A DNA stretch of 64,000 bases from positions 1 to 64,000 of the forward strand of contig NZ_JAMDGZ010000029.1 in the NCBI RefSeq assembly GCF_028656935.1. Reading direction: 5' to 3'. This DNA comes from Pseudomonas rubra. Lineage in GTDB: Bacteria > Pseudomonadota > Gammaproteobacteria > Pseudomonadales > Pseudomonadaceae. The translations under genes were made by a program, and so were the position numbers. Below, piece by piece: positions 37,307-46,979 of this stretch. The notes below the pieces were generated by a model. It saw only the letters and a program-made list of their open reading frames with translations. It was not told the DNA's origin and did not search any database. Numbering within the stretch: the first letter of the stretch is position 1; each line of letters opens with the position of its first letter.

Positions 37307-38074
37307 GTGACACCACTTCTGATCACCCTGCTTATAGTAGCGGGAATCGCGTTACTGATCGTGATCGGCTACCTGAACAACGTGGTCGAGAACAACAAGC
37401 TCGAGCGTGCCCGGCTGAAGATCGAGCTGGCGGATCGCTTGCGCCGTTGTGGCGAAATCACCGAAACCTTCCCCGGCCAATTGATGACCCCGGCGCTCAA
37501 GCTGCTGCTGACCCGCCTGGAACTCAATCTCAACCAGCGGCAACTGGCACTGGACAAGCACAGCCGCGATATACGCGCGCGCATCAGTGAGCTCGAAGGC
37601 CTGATTGCCAAGGGTGAAGCGTTGCCGGTCAACAACCCGCCGATGCCGATCCAGACCGAAGCCCGGGCCAAGGATGTGCGCTTTTTGCTCGAAGGCATGC
37701 ACAACCAGATTACCCGCGCCGCCCAGGAGGGCTTCCTGCCCACCAACGAAGCCAAGTACTGGGTCAAGGAAATCCGCCATATCCTCGTGCTGCTGCACAT
37801 CGAGTTTTTCAACAACCTCGGCCAGCAGGCGCTGCAACAGAACCAGCCGGGCCACGCTCGCCTGGCTTTCGAACGCGGCGTGCAGTACCTGCGCAAGCAA
37901 CCTGACCCGACGCTGTACCGCGAGCAGCTCGACTATATGGAGAAACTCCTGGCCCGAGCCAATGCCCAGGTGCTCAGCCAGCTGGAACCGGCCGAAGACG
38001 ACAACAATGCCCTGACCGAAGGTCTGAAGACCGACACTACCGAAGACTGGAAGAAAAAGGTCATCTACGACTGA
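37307..38074 (+). CDS. conserved hypothetical membrane-anchored coiled-coil protein
   Basis: 255 residues. One N-terminal membrane helix (about 3-24), then a long helical, charged region (about 25-110) likely coiled coil, and a C-terminal helical repeat-like part with ALQQNQPGHARLAFERGVQYL, resembling one TPR unit. GTG start. Found beside sagS in Pseudomonas; function unknown. Type I inner-membrane topology with a cytoplasmic body is inferred. Confidence 0.82.
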   Translation: MTPLLITLLIVAGIALLIVIGYLNNVVENNKLERARLKIELADRLRRCGEITETFPGQLMTPALKLLLTRLELNLNQRQLALDKHSRDIRARISELEGLIAKGEALPVNNPPMPIQTEARAKDVRFLLEGMHNQITRAAQEGFLPTNEAKYWVKEIRHILVLLHIEFFNNLGQQALQQNQPGHARLAFERGVQYLRKQPDPTLYREQLDYMEKLLARANAQVLSQLEPAEDDNNALTEGLKTDTTEDWKKKVIYD

Positions 38075-38080
38075 TACATT

Positions 38081-38136
38081 TCGCGGGGCAAGCCCGCTCC
38101 CACAGCACTCTCTGTGGGAGCGGGCTTGCCCCGCGA
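38081..38136. repeat. REP palindrome, 25-base perfect arms
   Basis: Arms at 38081-38105 and 38112-38136 pair perfectly around a 6-base loop; the arm begins TCGCGGGGCAAGCCCGCTCC, the putida-type REP. It fills the gap between two convergent genes almost exactly and may stop both transcripts. Confidence 0.9.
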
Positions 38137-38139
38137 TTG

Positions 38140-38622
38140 TCAGCAATCCGTCAGTCGCAAGAAAATCCCCGCCAAGCGCTCCAACCCCGCCTGATCCACC
38201 TCACTGAAACGCGCAAGCTTCGGGCTGTCCAGGTCCAGCACGCCAATCAGCCGCCCGTCCTTGACCAGCGGAATCACCAGCTCACTGTTCGACGCGCTGT
38301 CACAAGCGATATGCCCGGCAAATGCGTGCACGTCTTCTACCCGCTGGGTTTGCCGGGTGGCCGCCGCCGCACCGCACACGCCACGACCGAAGGGGATGCG
38401 CACGCAGGCCACCTGTCCCTGGAAAGGCCCGAGCAGCAGTTGCTCGTTGCGGTTGAGATAGAAACCAGCCCAGTTCAGGTCATCGACCTGGCTGTAAAGA
38501 AACGCCGAGAACTGCGCAGCATTGGCGATGAAGTCACGCTCATCGGCCAGCAGGGCTTCCAGCTGTGCCGCCAGCAGGCCATAGCCTTCAAGGCCGGCGC
38601 CGGTAGCGTTGAGGTCGATCAT
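38140..38622 (-). CDS. free methionine-(R)-sulfoxide reductase-type GAF protein
   Basis: 160 residues, one GAF domain. The fRMsr motifs LNWAGFYL, the catalytic cysteine region VACVRIPFGRGVCGAAA and the downstream HIACDSASNSELVIPL are visible, so it should reduce free Met-(R)-O. ATG at 38622 gives MIDLNATGAGLEGYG. It overlaps the upstream DUF815 gene by 4 bases. Confidence 0.88.
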   Translation of the reverse strand: MIDLNATGAGLEGYGLLAAQLEALLADERDFIANAAQFSAFLYSQVDDLNWAGFYLNRNEQLLLGPFQGQVACVRIPFGRGVCGAAAATRQTQRVEDVHAFAGHIACDSASNSELVIPLVKDGRLIGVLDLDSPKLARFSEVDQAGLERLAGIFLRLTDC

Positions 38623-39509
38623 GATTTTTGCTCCAGCAATTTCAGCCCCACCCAGTAACGGGCGAACTGGTAGGCACAACGGCCATTACGGTTGCCGCGC
38701 CCGGTCGCCCAGCGCACAGCAAGTATTTCCAATTCCTCATCACGACGCCAGTCCAGGCCCGCGTGCTGCGCAAGCTCGGTGATCCAGTGCTCGACCACGT
38801 TGAGGAAGTGCTCCTGGGTGAAGGGATAGAACGACAGCCACAGGCCAAACCGGTCCGACAGGGCGATCTTGTCTTCCACCGCCTCGCTTGGATGAAGCTC
38901 GCCGTCGACCCTCTTCCAGTTTTCGTTATCGCTCTGCTTTTCCGGCACCAGGTGTCGGCGGTTCGAGGTGGCATACAGCAGCACGTTGTCCGGCGCCTGT
39001 TCAAGCGAACCATCGAGCACGCTCTTGAGCACCCGGTAATCGCCCTCCCCGGCTTCGAACGAAAGATCGTCGCAGAACAGCACAAAGCGTTGCGGCAGTT
39101 TTTGCAATTGCTCGACCACTCGCGGCAGGTCGGCCAGGTGATCGCGTTCGATCTCGATCAGGCGCAGGCCGGCTTCGGCGTGCTCAGCCAGTAGCGCCCG
39201 TATCAGCGACGACTTGCCGGTACCCCGCGAGCCCCAGAGCAAGGCATGGTTGGCCGGCATGCCATCGAGAAACTGACGGGTGTTGCGGCCCAGTTGTTCA
39301 CGCTGTTGATCGACACCGATCAAGTCGGACAAGCGCATGTCGAGGCTGACCTGCAGTGGCAACAAATAGCCGCTGCGACCATCGCGCTGCCAACGTGCAG
39401 CCAGGCACTCGGACCAGTCGATGCTCGGGCGCAGTGCCGGCAACAATGGTTCAAGACGAGCGAGCACGGTTTCGGCGCGCTCCAGAAAAGCATTCAAACG
39501 TGAGTCCAC
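38619..39509 (-). CDS. DUF815 ATP-binding protein
   Basis: 296 residues. An AAA-like ATPase: Walker A WGSRGTGKSS (about 93-102), Walker B RFVLFCDDLSF, sensor-1 LLYATSNRRHL. The DUF815 family is widespread but poorly described. GTG start with AGGAAG just upstream. Co-translated with the sulfoxide reductase. Confidence 0.88.
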   Translation of the reverse strand: MDSRLNAFLERAETVLARLEPLLPALRPSIDWSECLAARWQRDGRSGYLLPLQVSLDMRLSDLIGVDQQREQLGRNTRQFLDGMPANHALLWGSRGTGKSSLIRALLAEHAEAGLRLIEIERDHLADLPRVVEQLQKLPQRFVLFCDDLSFEAGEGDYRVLKSVLDGSLEQAPDNVLLYATSNRRHLVPEKQSDNENWKRVDGELHPSEAVEDKIALSDRFGLWLSFYPFTQEHFLNVVEHWITELAQHAGLDWRRDEELEILAVRWATGRGNRNGRCAYQFARYWVGLKLLEQKS

Positions 39510-39633
39510 AAGACTTCCTCAAGACAGATACAAGGACAAAAGCACCGCTGAATGTGTGACAGGGCGTGCCAGCAGCCGGGGTTGATCGGCTATGCTTGCG
39601 CAGCGCACGGAACGTGAAACTGGCTCGGGACTC

Positions 39634-41952
39634 ATGGATATCAAGTTCACCAATCGCCTGTCCTACAAGCAAGCCCGGCTGACAGTCCTTGTCGGCTTCA
39701 TCCTGGGTACATTGCTCAGTCTCATCCAGATCGGTATCGATTATGCCAGTGAAGACGCCTCCATCAACCGCGAGATGCAGGCACTGCTGCAAATCAGCCA
39801 CAACCCGGCCTCACGCATCGCTTACAACATCGACGCCGAACTGGCCCAGGAGCTGACCCGCGGCCTGCTGCAATCACCGGCGATCACCCGTGCCTGGCTG
39901 ATCGACAACAACGAAACGGTCCTTGCCGATGTTCAGCGCCCACGCCAGGAAAGCAGCTACCGGCTGATCAGCGACTTCCTGTTCAGTGATTCGCGCCAGT
40001 TCCATGATCGACTGTTTCTCAGCCATATGCCTGACGAGTACCTCGGCACCCTGTACCTGGAGGTCGACACCTTTGCCTTCGGCAGCCGCTTTCTCAAGCG
40101 CGCCGAAGTCACCCTGCTCAACGGCTTCATGCGCAGCCTGATCCTGACCGGCATTCTTCTCGGTCTGTTCTACATCATGCTGACCCAGCCACTGGTGCGG
40201 GTCATCAGCGCCCTGAGCAACAGCGACTCACGCAACCCGGCACAATCCAAGCTGTCGTTTCCGCCGGGCCACGAGCACGACGAAATCGGCGTGCTGGTCA
40301 AAGTCGCCAACCAGCAGTTCGTCAGCATGGCCACCGAGATCCAGCAGCGGCGCAACGCCGAAAACCGCCTGACCGACTACCTCAACGAACTGGAGAACAT
40401 CGTCTCGGCGCGCACCAACGAGCTCAAGGCCAGCAACACCCGCCTCAGCCAGTCCAACGAAGAGCTCGAAGAAGCCCGGCGCCGAGCGCTGGACATGGCC
40501 CAGGCCCGCGCAGCCTTCCTGGCCAACATGAGCCATGAGATCCGCACACCGCTCAACGGCCTGCTGGGCATGATCGCCCTGTCGCTGGACAGCTCGCTCA
40601 ATGCCGAGCAACGCCAGCAACTGTCGATTGCCCACGACTCGGGCAAGGTACTGGTCGAGCTGCTCAACGATATTCTCGACCTGTCCAAATTCGATGCTGG
40701 GCAACTGGAGCTCGAACGCATTCCCTTCGACCTCGGCGCCCTGGTCGAAGACACGGCCAACCTGCTGTCACAAAATGCCGCGCCGAGTGTCGAACTGACC
40801 TGCCTGATCGATCCGCACTTTCCTTCGATGGTACTCGGCGACCCGACCCGAGTACGGCAGATCGTCAGCAACTTGCTGTCCAACGCCTTAAAGTTCACCC
40901 GCTTCGGCCGGGTCGATGTGCGCCTGAGCAGCTACCCCGGCGGGGTTCGCCTGGACGTCTGCGATACCGGTATCGGTATCCCCAGCGAAGCCCAGGTACG
41001 GATCTTCCAGCCCTTCACCCAAGCTGGCGCCGGCATCACCCGCCAGTATGGTGGCACCGGCCTGGGCCTAGCGCTGACCAATAACCTCTGTGAAGCCATG
41101 CAGGGTCGCTTGAGCATCAGCTCCGAAGCCGGCTTTGGTAGCCAGTTCAGCGCCGAACTGCCGCTGCCCAGCCATAGCGCGGCGGTACCTGCGCCCTCAT
41201 TGCGCGGCAGCATTGCGGCAATCAGCAGTGCCAGTAGCGGCCTGGCCGAACTGCTGCAAACGCTACTGCCCAGCTGGGGCCTGGACTACCAGCGCTACGA
41301 CAGCCCAGCGCAGCTTCACCACACCACCCCGGACCTGCTGATTACTGATGATCTGGACTGCCTGTTCAGCCTGCGCCCGCACATCAGTGCGCCAATTTTG
41401 CTGGTGACCGCCTACGGCAATTTTCTGCCCGGCGAACAGGCCGCGTACCTGGCGCCACTGCAGCAGCAGGCGCGACCACTGGCGCGCAATGCCCTGTACC
41501 AGACCCTGCGACGCACCTTGCACGGTGCCGACAGCATCAACCCGTCACCGCTCGATGGTGCCCAAGCCAGCGAACGCCGCGCGCGCATCCTGCTGGTCGA
41601 AGACAATCCGGTGAACCAATTGGTGGCCAAGGGCATGCTGGCCAAGCTCGGCTGCGAGGTCAGCGTCGCCGCCCATGGTGCCGAAGCCCTTGAGCAACTG
41701 GAGCAGGGGACGTTCGAGCTGGTGCTGATGGATTGCAACATGCCAGTGATGGATGGCTATGAGGCCAGCCGGCGTATTCGCCAGAGCGGCCGCTGGCCAG
41801 ACCTGCCCATTGTCGCCCTGACCGCCAACGCCATGCCCGAAGAGCGCGAACGCTGCCGGGCGGCGGGCATGAGCGATTACCTGGCCAAACCGTTTCGCCG
41901 CGAAGAACTGCTGGCGTTGATCGACCACTGGGTACCGCTGACCGCTACCTGA
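39634..41952 (+). CDS. sagS: hybrid sensor histidine kinase, SagS orthologue
   Basis: 772 residues. Two membrane helices (about 16-36 and 165-185) enclose a periplasmic sensor. Then come a coiled coil (about 235-295), HisKA with phospho-acceptor H301 (SHEIRTPLNG), HATPase_c (about 405-520; DTGIGIP and GGTGLGLAL) and a C-terminal receiver (about 651-765) with D700 (LMDCNMP). The same architecture and neighbours (DUF815 upstream, gpx and msrB downstream) identify SagS of P. aeruginosa, which controls attachment and the biofilm switch. ATG at 39634 chosen for MDIKFTNRLS; 39592 is also possible. The ospR gene that follows sagS in P. aeruginosa is absent here. Confidence 0.88.
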   Translation: MDIKFTNRLSYKQARLTVLVGFILGTLLSLIQIGIDYASEDASINREMQALLQISHNPASRIAYNIDAELAQELTRGLLQSPAITRAWLIDNNETVLADVQRPRQESSYRLISDFLFSDSRQFHDRLFLSHMPDEYLGTLYLEVDTFAFGSRFLKRAEVTLLNGFMRSLILTGILLGLFYIMLTQPLVRVISALSNSDSRNPAQSKLSFPPGHEHDEIGVLVKVANQQFVSMATEIQQRRNAENRLTDYLNELENIVSARTNELKASNTRLSQSNEELEEARRRALDMAQARAAFLANMSHEIRTPLNGLLGMIALSLDSSLNAEQRQQLSIAHDSGKVLVELLNDILDLSKFDAGQLELERIPFDLGALVEDTANLLSQNAAPSVELTCLIDPHFPSMVLGDPTRVRQIVSNLLSNALKFTRFGRVDVRLSSYPGGVRLDVCDTGIGIPSEAQVRIFQPFTQAGAGITRQYGGTGLGLALTNNLCEAMQGRLSISSEAGFGSQFSAELPLPSHSAAVPAPSLRGSIAAISSASSGLAELLQTLLPSWGLDYQRYDSPAQLHHTTPDLLITDDLDCLFSLRPHISAPILLVTAYGNFLPGEQAAYLAPLQQQARPLARNALYQTLRRTLHGADSINPSPLDGAQASERRARILLVEDNPVNQLVAKGMLAKLGCEVSVAAHGAEALEQLEQGTFELVLMDCNMPVMDGYEASRRIRQSGRWPDLPIVALTANAMPEERERCRAAGMSDYLAKPFRREELLALIDHWVPLTAT

Positions 41953-42430
41953 GCAGCTTTTCGATCGAGCCAGTCAGGGCATCGGGCTTGGTGCTCGGCG
42001 CGTAGCGCGTGACCTTGCCGGTGGCCGGATCGAGCAGAAACTTGGTGAAGTTCCACTTGATCCGTTGCGATCCAAACAGACCCGGGGCGCGCTCTTTGAG
42101 TTCGACGAAGAGCGGATGGGCACGCTTGCCGTTGACCTCGATTTTGCGAAACAGCGGGAAGCTGACACCAAAATTGAGCTCGCAAAATTGCGCAATGGCC
42201 TGCGCATCGCCCGGTTCCTGCTTGCCGAACTGATTGCACGGAAAGCCCAGCACCACCAGCCCCTGCTCGCGATAACGCTGCCAGAGCTGCTCCAGGCCCT
42301 TGTACTGCGGGGTAAACCCGCACTGGCTGGCGGTATTGACCACCAGCAGCGCCTTGGCGGGGTAGTCGGCCAGGGCTTTTTGCTCGCCGTTGAGGGTAAT
42401 GCAGGGAATCTTCAGCAGTGCGTCGGCCAT
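41945..42430 (-). CDS. glutathione peroxidase, cysteine type
   Basis: 161 residues. Peroxidatic Cys37 in NTASQCGFTPQY, partner motifs LGFPCNQFGKQEPG and WNFTKFLLD. Reduces peroxides, in bacteria often with thioredoxin. It is 26 bases after msrB on the same strand, an oxidative-repair pair. Confidence 0.94.
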   Translation of the reverse strand: MADALLKIPCITLNGEQKALADYPAKALLVVNTASQCGFTPQYKGLEQLWQRYREQGLVVLGFPCNQFGKQEPGDAQAIAQFCELNFGVSFPLFRKIEVNGKRAHPLFVELKERAPGLFGSQRIKWNFTKFLLDPATGKVTRYAPSTKPDALTGSIEKLLR

Positions 42431-42456
42431 GACCTTTCTCCTTTATTCAGCTTTAT

Positions 42457-42852
42457 TCAGCGCGGCACCAGGTCCAGGCAGACCGAGTTGATGCAGTAGC
42501 GTAGCCCGGTCGGCGGCGGACCGTCAGGAAATACATGCCCCAGATGGGCGTCGCACGTGGCGCAGGTGACTTCGGTACGGATCATGCCGTGGGACGTGTC
42601 GCGGATCTCGATCATCGCGCTGTCGGCAATTGGCTCGTAGAAACTGGGCCAGCCACATCCGGAATCAAACTTGGCCTTTGAATCGAACAGCGCTTCGTTG
42701 CAGCAAATGCAATGGTAGACACCGTCGGTCTTGGTGCCATTGTACTTGCCACTGAACGGCCGCTCGGTGCCCTTCAGGCGACACACGTTATACTGCTCGG
42801 GATCGAGCATGGCGCGCCATTCTTCCAAGGTTTTCTCGAGTTTTTCCATCAT
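42457..42852 (-). CDS. msrB: peptide methionine-(R)-S-oxide reductase MsrB
   Basis: 131 residues. Zinc cysteines C48, C51, C97 and C100 and catalytic Cys120 in [16 protein letters not shown] is the family motif. Repairs Met-(R)-O in proteins; forms an operon with the glutathione peroxidase. Confidence 0.96.
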   Translation of the reverse strand: MMEKLEKTLEEWRAMLDPEQYNVCRLKGTERPFSGKYNGTKTDGVYHCICCNEALFDSKAKFDSGCGWPSFYEPIADSAMIEIRDTSHGMIRTEVTCATCDAHLGHVFPDGPPPTGLRYCINSVCLDLVPR

Positions 42853-43016
42853 CAGGCCTCATCTGTCCAAAAACCCCGCGCCATGGCTTTTCCACAGGGC
42901 GGGCGGCACGTATATTATTGCGCCTCATCAGGCATCAGTCTGGCACCCGCGTCACACGTAATTCAAACGTTTTCACCGCGCGTTGCGCGACGATCTTTTC
43001 TAATCGGGATCACATC

Positions 43017-44228
43017 ATGCAGGTCAGCAAATCGAACAAGCTCGCCAATGTCTGCTATGACATTCGCGGCCCGGTGCTCAAGCACGCCAAACGCCTGGAA
43101 GAGGAAGGCCATCGCATCCTCAAGCTGAACATCGGCAACCCGGCGCCCTTTGGTTTCGAGGCGCCGGACGAAATCCTCCAGGATGTGATCCGCAACCTGC
43201 CGACCGCCCAGGGCTACAGCGACTCCAAAGGCCTGTTCAGCGCGCGCAAGGCGGTGATGCAGTACTACCAGCAAAAGCAGGTTGAAGGTGTCGGCATTGA
43301 AGACATCTACCTGGGCAACGGCGTCTCCGAGCTGATCGTGATGTCGATGCAGGCCCTGCTCAACAATGGTGACGAAGTGCTGATCCCGGCACCGGACTAC
43401 CCGCTGTGGACCGCCGCGGTGAGCCTGGCCGGCGGTAACCCGGTGCACTACCTGTGCGACGAGCAGGCCGACTGGTTCCCGGACCTGGACGACATCAAGG
43501 CCAAGATCACCTCCAACACCAAGGCCCTGGTGATCATCAACCCGAACAACCCCACTGGCGCCGTGTACTCGCGTGAGCTGCTGCTGGGCATGCTGGAACT
43601 GGCCCGCCAGCACAACCTGGTGGTGTTCTCCGACGAGATCTACGACAAGATCCTCTATGACGAAGCCGTGCACATCAGCACCGCCTCACTGGCACCGGAC
43701 CTGCTCTGCCTGACCTTCAACGGCCTGTCCAAGTCTTACCGGGTGGCGGGCTTCCGCTCCGGCTGGCTGGCCATCTCCGGGCCCAAGCTGCACGCCCAGA
43801 GCTACATCGAAGGCATCGACATGCTGGCCAACATGCGTCTGTGCGCCAACGTACCGAGCCAGCATGCCATCCAGACCGCCCTCGGTGGCTACCAGAGCAT
43901 CAACGACCTGGTGCTGCCCCAGGGTCGTCTGCTGGAACAGCGCAACCGTACCTGGGAGCTGCTCAACAGCATTCCCGGGGTCAGCTGCGTCAAGCCCATG
44001 GGGGCGCTGTACGCCTTCCCGCGCATCGACCCGAAGGTCTGCCCGATCCACAACGACGAGAAGTTCGTCCTTGACCTTCTGCTCTCGGAAAAACTGCTGA
44101 TCGTTCAGGGCACCGCCTTCAACTGGCCGTGGCCGGACCATTTCCGCGTGGTGACCCTGCCACGGGTCGATGACCTGGAGCAGGCCATTGGCCGTATCGG
44201 AAACTTCCTGAAGACATATCAGCAGTAA
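43017..44228 (+). CDS. alanine/aromatic aminotransferase (AlaA-like)
   Basis: 403 residues, class I/II PLP aminotransferase. PLP-lysine motif NGLSKSYRVAGFRSGW, nucleotide region NPNNPTGAVYS. Closest to the alanine-synthesising YfbQ/AlaA type; N-terminal SNKLANVCYDIRGPV fits. The ATG at 43017 begins MQVSKSNKL. A TATATT box at 42911-42916 may be its -10 element. Divergent from msrB. Confidence 0.9.
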   Translation: MQVSKSNKLANVCYDIRGPVLKHAKRLEEEGHRILKLNIGNPAPFGFEAPDEILQDVIRNLPTAQGYSDSKGLFSARKAVMQYYQQKQVEGVGIEDIYLGNGVSELIVMSMQALLNNGDEVLIPAPDYPLWTAAVSLAGGNPVHYLCDEQADWFPDLDDIKAKITSNTKALVIINPNNPTGAVYSRELLLGMLELARQHNLVVFSDEIYDKILYDEAVHISTASLAPDLLCLTFNGLSKSYRVAGFRSGWLAISGPKLHAQSYIEGIDMLANMRLCANVPSQHAIQTALGGYQSINDLVLPQGRLLEQRNRTWELLNSIPGVSCVKPMGALYAFPRIDPKVCPIHNDEKFVLDLLLSEKLLIVQGTAFNWPWPDHFRVVTLPRVDDLEQAIGRIGNFLKTYQQ

Positions 44229-44246
44229 CCTACAGTTGATATGGAA

Positions 44247-44283
44247 TGGTCTGTACCGATCCAGGTAAAGGCCTTACAGACCA
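44247..44283. repeat. inverted repeat TGGTCTGTA / TACAGACCA
   Basis: Nine-base perfect arms (44247-44255, 44275-44283) with a 19-base loop that itself contains AAGGCCTT. It may act as the aminotransferase transcript end or as a control site ahead of htpX; it has a TTTT stretch nearby but no ideal T-tract. Confidence 0.45.
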
Positions 44284-44379
44284 AGCATTTGGCCTTTTCA
44301 TCACCCGCCGCTCTGGCGTGCGGGTTGATGGAACGCGCCTGCAATTCAGGCAAGTACACAGTTTGAAATAGTCGCCCGG

Positions 44380-44408
44380 TTGAATCACCGCAGCGCGCAC
44401 CTTATATA
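44380..44408 (+). promoter_or_regulatory. promoter of htpX
   Basis: TTGAAT (44380-44385), 17-base spacer, TATATA (44403-44408); start near 44415. A heat-shock sigma-32 promoter is expected for htpX but the -10 here fits sigma-70 better. Confidence 0.6.
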
Positions 44409-44453
44409 CCCCGCATACGTGACACTTTTATCCGTCAGGAGAACGTAACAACC

Positions 44454-45341
44454 ATGATGCGCATCTTACTGTTTGTGGCCACCAACCTCGCGGTTGTGCT
44501 GATTGCCAGCATTACCCTGAGCCTGTTTGGCTTCAACGGGTTCATGGCGGCCAACGGCGTTGACCTCAAACTCGACCAACTGCTGATTTTCTGCGCGGTG
44601 TTCGGTTTTGCCGGCTCGCTGATCTCGCTGTTCATCTCCAAGTGGATGGCGAAGATGAGCACTGGTACCCAGATCATCAGCCAACCGCGCACCCGCCACG
44701 AACAATGGCTGCTGCAGACCGTCGAGGAACTGTCCCGCGAAGCCGGCATCAAGATGCCGGAAGTGGGCATCTTCCCAGCCTACGAGGCCAACGCTTTCGC
44801 TACCGGCTGGAACCGCAACGACGCTCTGGTAGCAGTCAGCCAGGGCCTGCTCGAGCGTTTTTCGCCCGATGAAGTGCGCGCCGTGCTGGCCCATGAAATC
44901 GGCCACGTGGCCAACGGCGACATGGTCACCCTCGCCCTGGTGCAGGGCGTGGTCAACACCTTCGTGATGTTCTTTGCCCGCATCATCGGCAACTTCGTCG
45001 ACAAGGTGATCTTCAAGAACGAAGAAGGCCAAGGCATCGCCTACTACATCGCGACCATCGTCGCCGAACTGGTACTGGGCATCCTGGCCAGCACCATCGT
45101 CATGTGGTTCTCGCGCAAACGCGAGTACCGCGCCGACGAAGCCGGTGCACGCCTGGCCGGTACCAACGCGATGATAGGCGCCTTGCAGCGCCTGCGCTCG
45201 GAGCAAGGCGTGCCGGTGCACATGCCCGACACCCTCAACGCCTTCGGTATTAACGGCGGCCTGAAGCAGGGCCTGGCAGGCCTGCTGATGAGCCACCCAC
45301 CACTGGAAGACCGTATCGAAGCCCTTCGTCGTCGCGGCTGA
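44454..45341 (+). CDS. htpX: membrane-bound zinc protease HtpX
   Basis: 295 residues, M48 family. Two N-terminal membrane helices (about 4-24, 35-57), zinc motif [14 protein letters not shown] and the third-ligand Glu in [13 protein letters not shown]. It degrades misfolded inner-membrane proteins together with FtsH. AGGAGA stands about 10 bases before the ATG. The gene follows the aminotransferase as in P. aeruginosa. Confidence 0.96.
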   Translation: MMRILLFVATNLAVVLIASITLSLFGFNGFMAANGVDLKLDQLLIFCAVFGFAGSLISLFISKWMAKMSTGTQIISQPRTRHEQWLLQTVEELSREAGIKMPEVGIFPAYEANAFATGWNRNDALVAVSQGLLERFSPDEVRAVLAHEIGHVANGDMVTLALVQGVVNTFVMFFARIIGNFVDKVIFKNEEGQGIAYYIATIVAELVLGILASTIVMWFSRKREYRADEAGARLAGTNAMIGALQRLRSEQGVPVHMPDTLNAFGINGGLKQGLAGLLMSHPPLEDRIEALRRRG

Positions 45342-45357
45342 TCGGTATCAGTCGTAA

Positions 45358-45383
45358 AAAAGGGCGACTTCGGTCGCCCTTTT
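45358..45383. terminator. bidirectional terminator between htpX and tpm
   Basis: AAAAGGGCGAC, tetraloop TTCG, GTCGCCCTTTT, between convergent genes. Confidence 0.93.
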
Positions 45384-45388
45384 GCGTT

Positions 45389-46039
45389 TCAACGCTGCAG
45401 GCGATAGACCTGCTCGAACAACTCCACCACCCCGGCCTGCTCGAACCTGGGGCTTTGACCAATAATGTCCTGGGCCTGCAATGCATGCGGTTGCCAAGCA
45501 GCAAACAGTCGCCGCGTTTCAGCATCCCCCACCGCAAAGGGCGGCCCATCGAGCTTCAGCTGATCGTAGTCCAGGGTAACCATCAAGCCCTTGCACGTCG
45601 GCGGCAGATTCGCCGTCAGCAGTGCGGCGTACCGCTCGCGCATGGCAGGCGGCAAGGCGATCAGCGCTGCGCGGTCGTACAGCCCGGTGCAGCTGGCCAG
45701 GTCCGTGGCGCTGAGGGCGAAGAAGTCGCCACACCAGATCTCCAGGCTGCCACTGCGGTAGACCTTGAAGGCGCCGCACTCATCAACCTGCGGCTGCAAC
45801 TGCTGGCCACTGAAAAAATCTTCCACCGCACGCTGGGAAAGCTCAACCCCCAGCACCTGATGCCCCTGCCCGGCCAGCCAGGCCAGGTCCAGGCTCTTGC
45901 CACACAGAGGCACCAGCACCTTGCTGCCCTGCTCCAGCCCCAGCGCCGACCAGTGTTGTTGCAGGTGAGCATTGACCTGCCCCTGATGAAAGCCGATCTG
46001 ATTGTCCGCCCAACGCTTGTGCCAGAACTCTGCCTGCAT
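45389..46039 (-). CDS. tpm: thiopurine S-methyltransferase
   Basis: 216 residues. SAM-dependent; in Pseudomonas it methylates selenium, tellurium and thiopurine compounds. Starts MQAEFWHKRWADNQIGFHQ, with VLVPLCGKSLDLAWLA (SAM site) at about 38-53 and YDRAALIALPP. Full length. Divergent from the dioxygenase gene. Confidence 0.95.
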   Translation of the reverse strand: MQAEFWHKRWADNQIGFHQGQVNAHLQQHWSALGLEQGSKVLVPLCGKSLDLAWLAGQGHQVLGVELSQRAVEDFFSGQQLQPQVDECGAFKVYRSGSLEIWCGDFFALSATDLASCTGLYDRAALIALPPAMRERYAALLTANLPPTCKGLMVTLDYDQLKLDGPPFAVGDAETRRLFAAWQPHALQAQDIIGQSPRFEQAGVVELFEQVYRLQR

Positions 46040-46143
46040 GAAACACCTCGAATTTTTCGATCGAATGATGCAAAAACTTATATTGGAATCCGATCATTGA
46101 TCTGCCGGAAGATGAACCTATCTTAACCTCCAGGACCTAGCCC

Positions 46144-46911
46144 ATGCTGCCCAGCCTGTTTATTTCTCACGGCTCCCCCATGCTTGCCCTCGAGCCCGGG
46201 GCCAGCGGCCCGGCCCTGGCGCGCCTGGCCGCAGAGCTACCACGACCCAAGGCCATCGTGGTGGTCTCGGCGCACTGGGAGAGCCGCGAGCTGTGGGTAT
46301 CCTGCAATCCCCAACCGCAGACCTGGCATGATTTCGGTGGATTTCCCGCAGCTCTGTATGCCGTGCAGTATCCGGCGCCCGGCGAGCCAGGCCTGGCCGA
46401 ACGCATTAAAGCCCTGCTAGACGTCGCCGACCTGCCTGCCGGCCTGGACGCCAAGCGCCCTTTCGATCATGGCGCCTGGGTCCCGCTGTCACTGATGTAC
46501 CCGGCTGCAGACATCCCCGTGGTACAGGTTTCTCTCCCCAGCCAACGGGGCCCACAGCTGCAGGAGCGGGTGGGTCAGGCGTTGGCGCAATTGCGCAATG
46601 AAGGCGTTCTGCTGATAGGCTCGGGCAGCATCACCCACAACCTGCGCGAACTGGACTGGCAGGCGGGCCCGGAAAGCATTGAGCCCTGGGCCCTGGCCTT
46701 TCGCGACTGGATGATCGACAAGCTGACAGGCGACGACACCCCAGCCCTGCTTGACTACCGTCAGCAAGCACCCTTTGCAGTGCGCAACCATCCAAGTGAT
46801 GAACACTTGTTGCCGCTGTACTTCGCCCGAGGTGCGGGCGGGCCGTTCAGTATTGCCCACCAGGGCTTCACGCTGGGGGCACTGGGGATGGATATCTATC
46901 GGTTCGGCTGA
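46144..46911 (+). CDS. DODA-type extradiol aromatic ring-opening dioxygenase (YgiD)
   Basis: 255 residues. LigB-like fold; metal ligands are expected from SHGSPM (H9), SAHWES (H41) and GSITHNLRE (H about 165-170). E. coli YgiD acts on 4,5-DOPA. No partner pathway genes are near, so the natural substrate is unknown. Confidence 0.9.
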   Translation: MLPSLFISHGSPMLALEPGASGPALARLAAELPRPKAIVVVSAHWESRELWVSCNPQPQTWHDFGGFPAALYAVQYPAPGEPGLAERIKALLDVADLPAGLDAKRPFDHGAWVPLSLMYPAADIPVVQVSLPSQRGPQLQERVGQALAQLRNEGVLLIGSGSITHNLRELDWQAGPESIEPWALAFRDWMIDKLTGDDTPALLDYRQQAPFAVRNHPSDEHLLPLYFARGAGGPFSIAHQGFTLGALGMDIYRFG

Positions 46912-46933
46912 TCCCGCCAGCTTTCATACAGGC

Positions 46934-46967
46934 AAAAAAAATCCCCGACTCAGTCGGGGATTTTTTT
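46934..46967. terminator. bidirectional terminator between dioxygenase and helicase genes
   Basis: Long stem AAAAAAATCCCCGACT / AGTCGGGGATTTTTTT with a very short loop, between convergent genes. Confidence 0.95.
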
Positions 46968-46979
46968 ATCACTCGCGGA

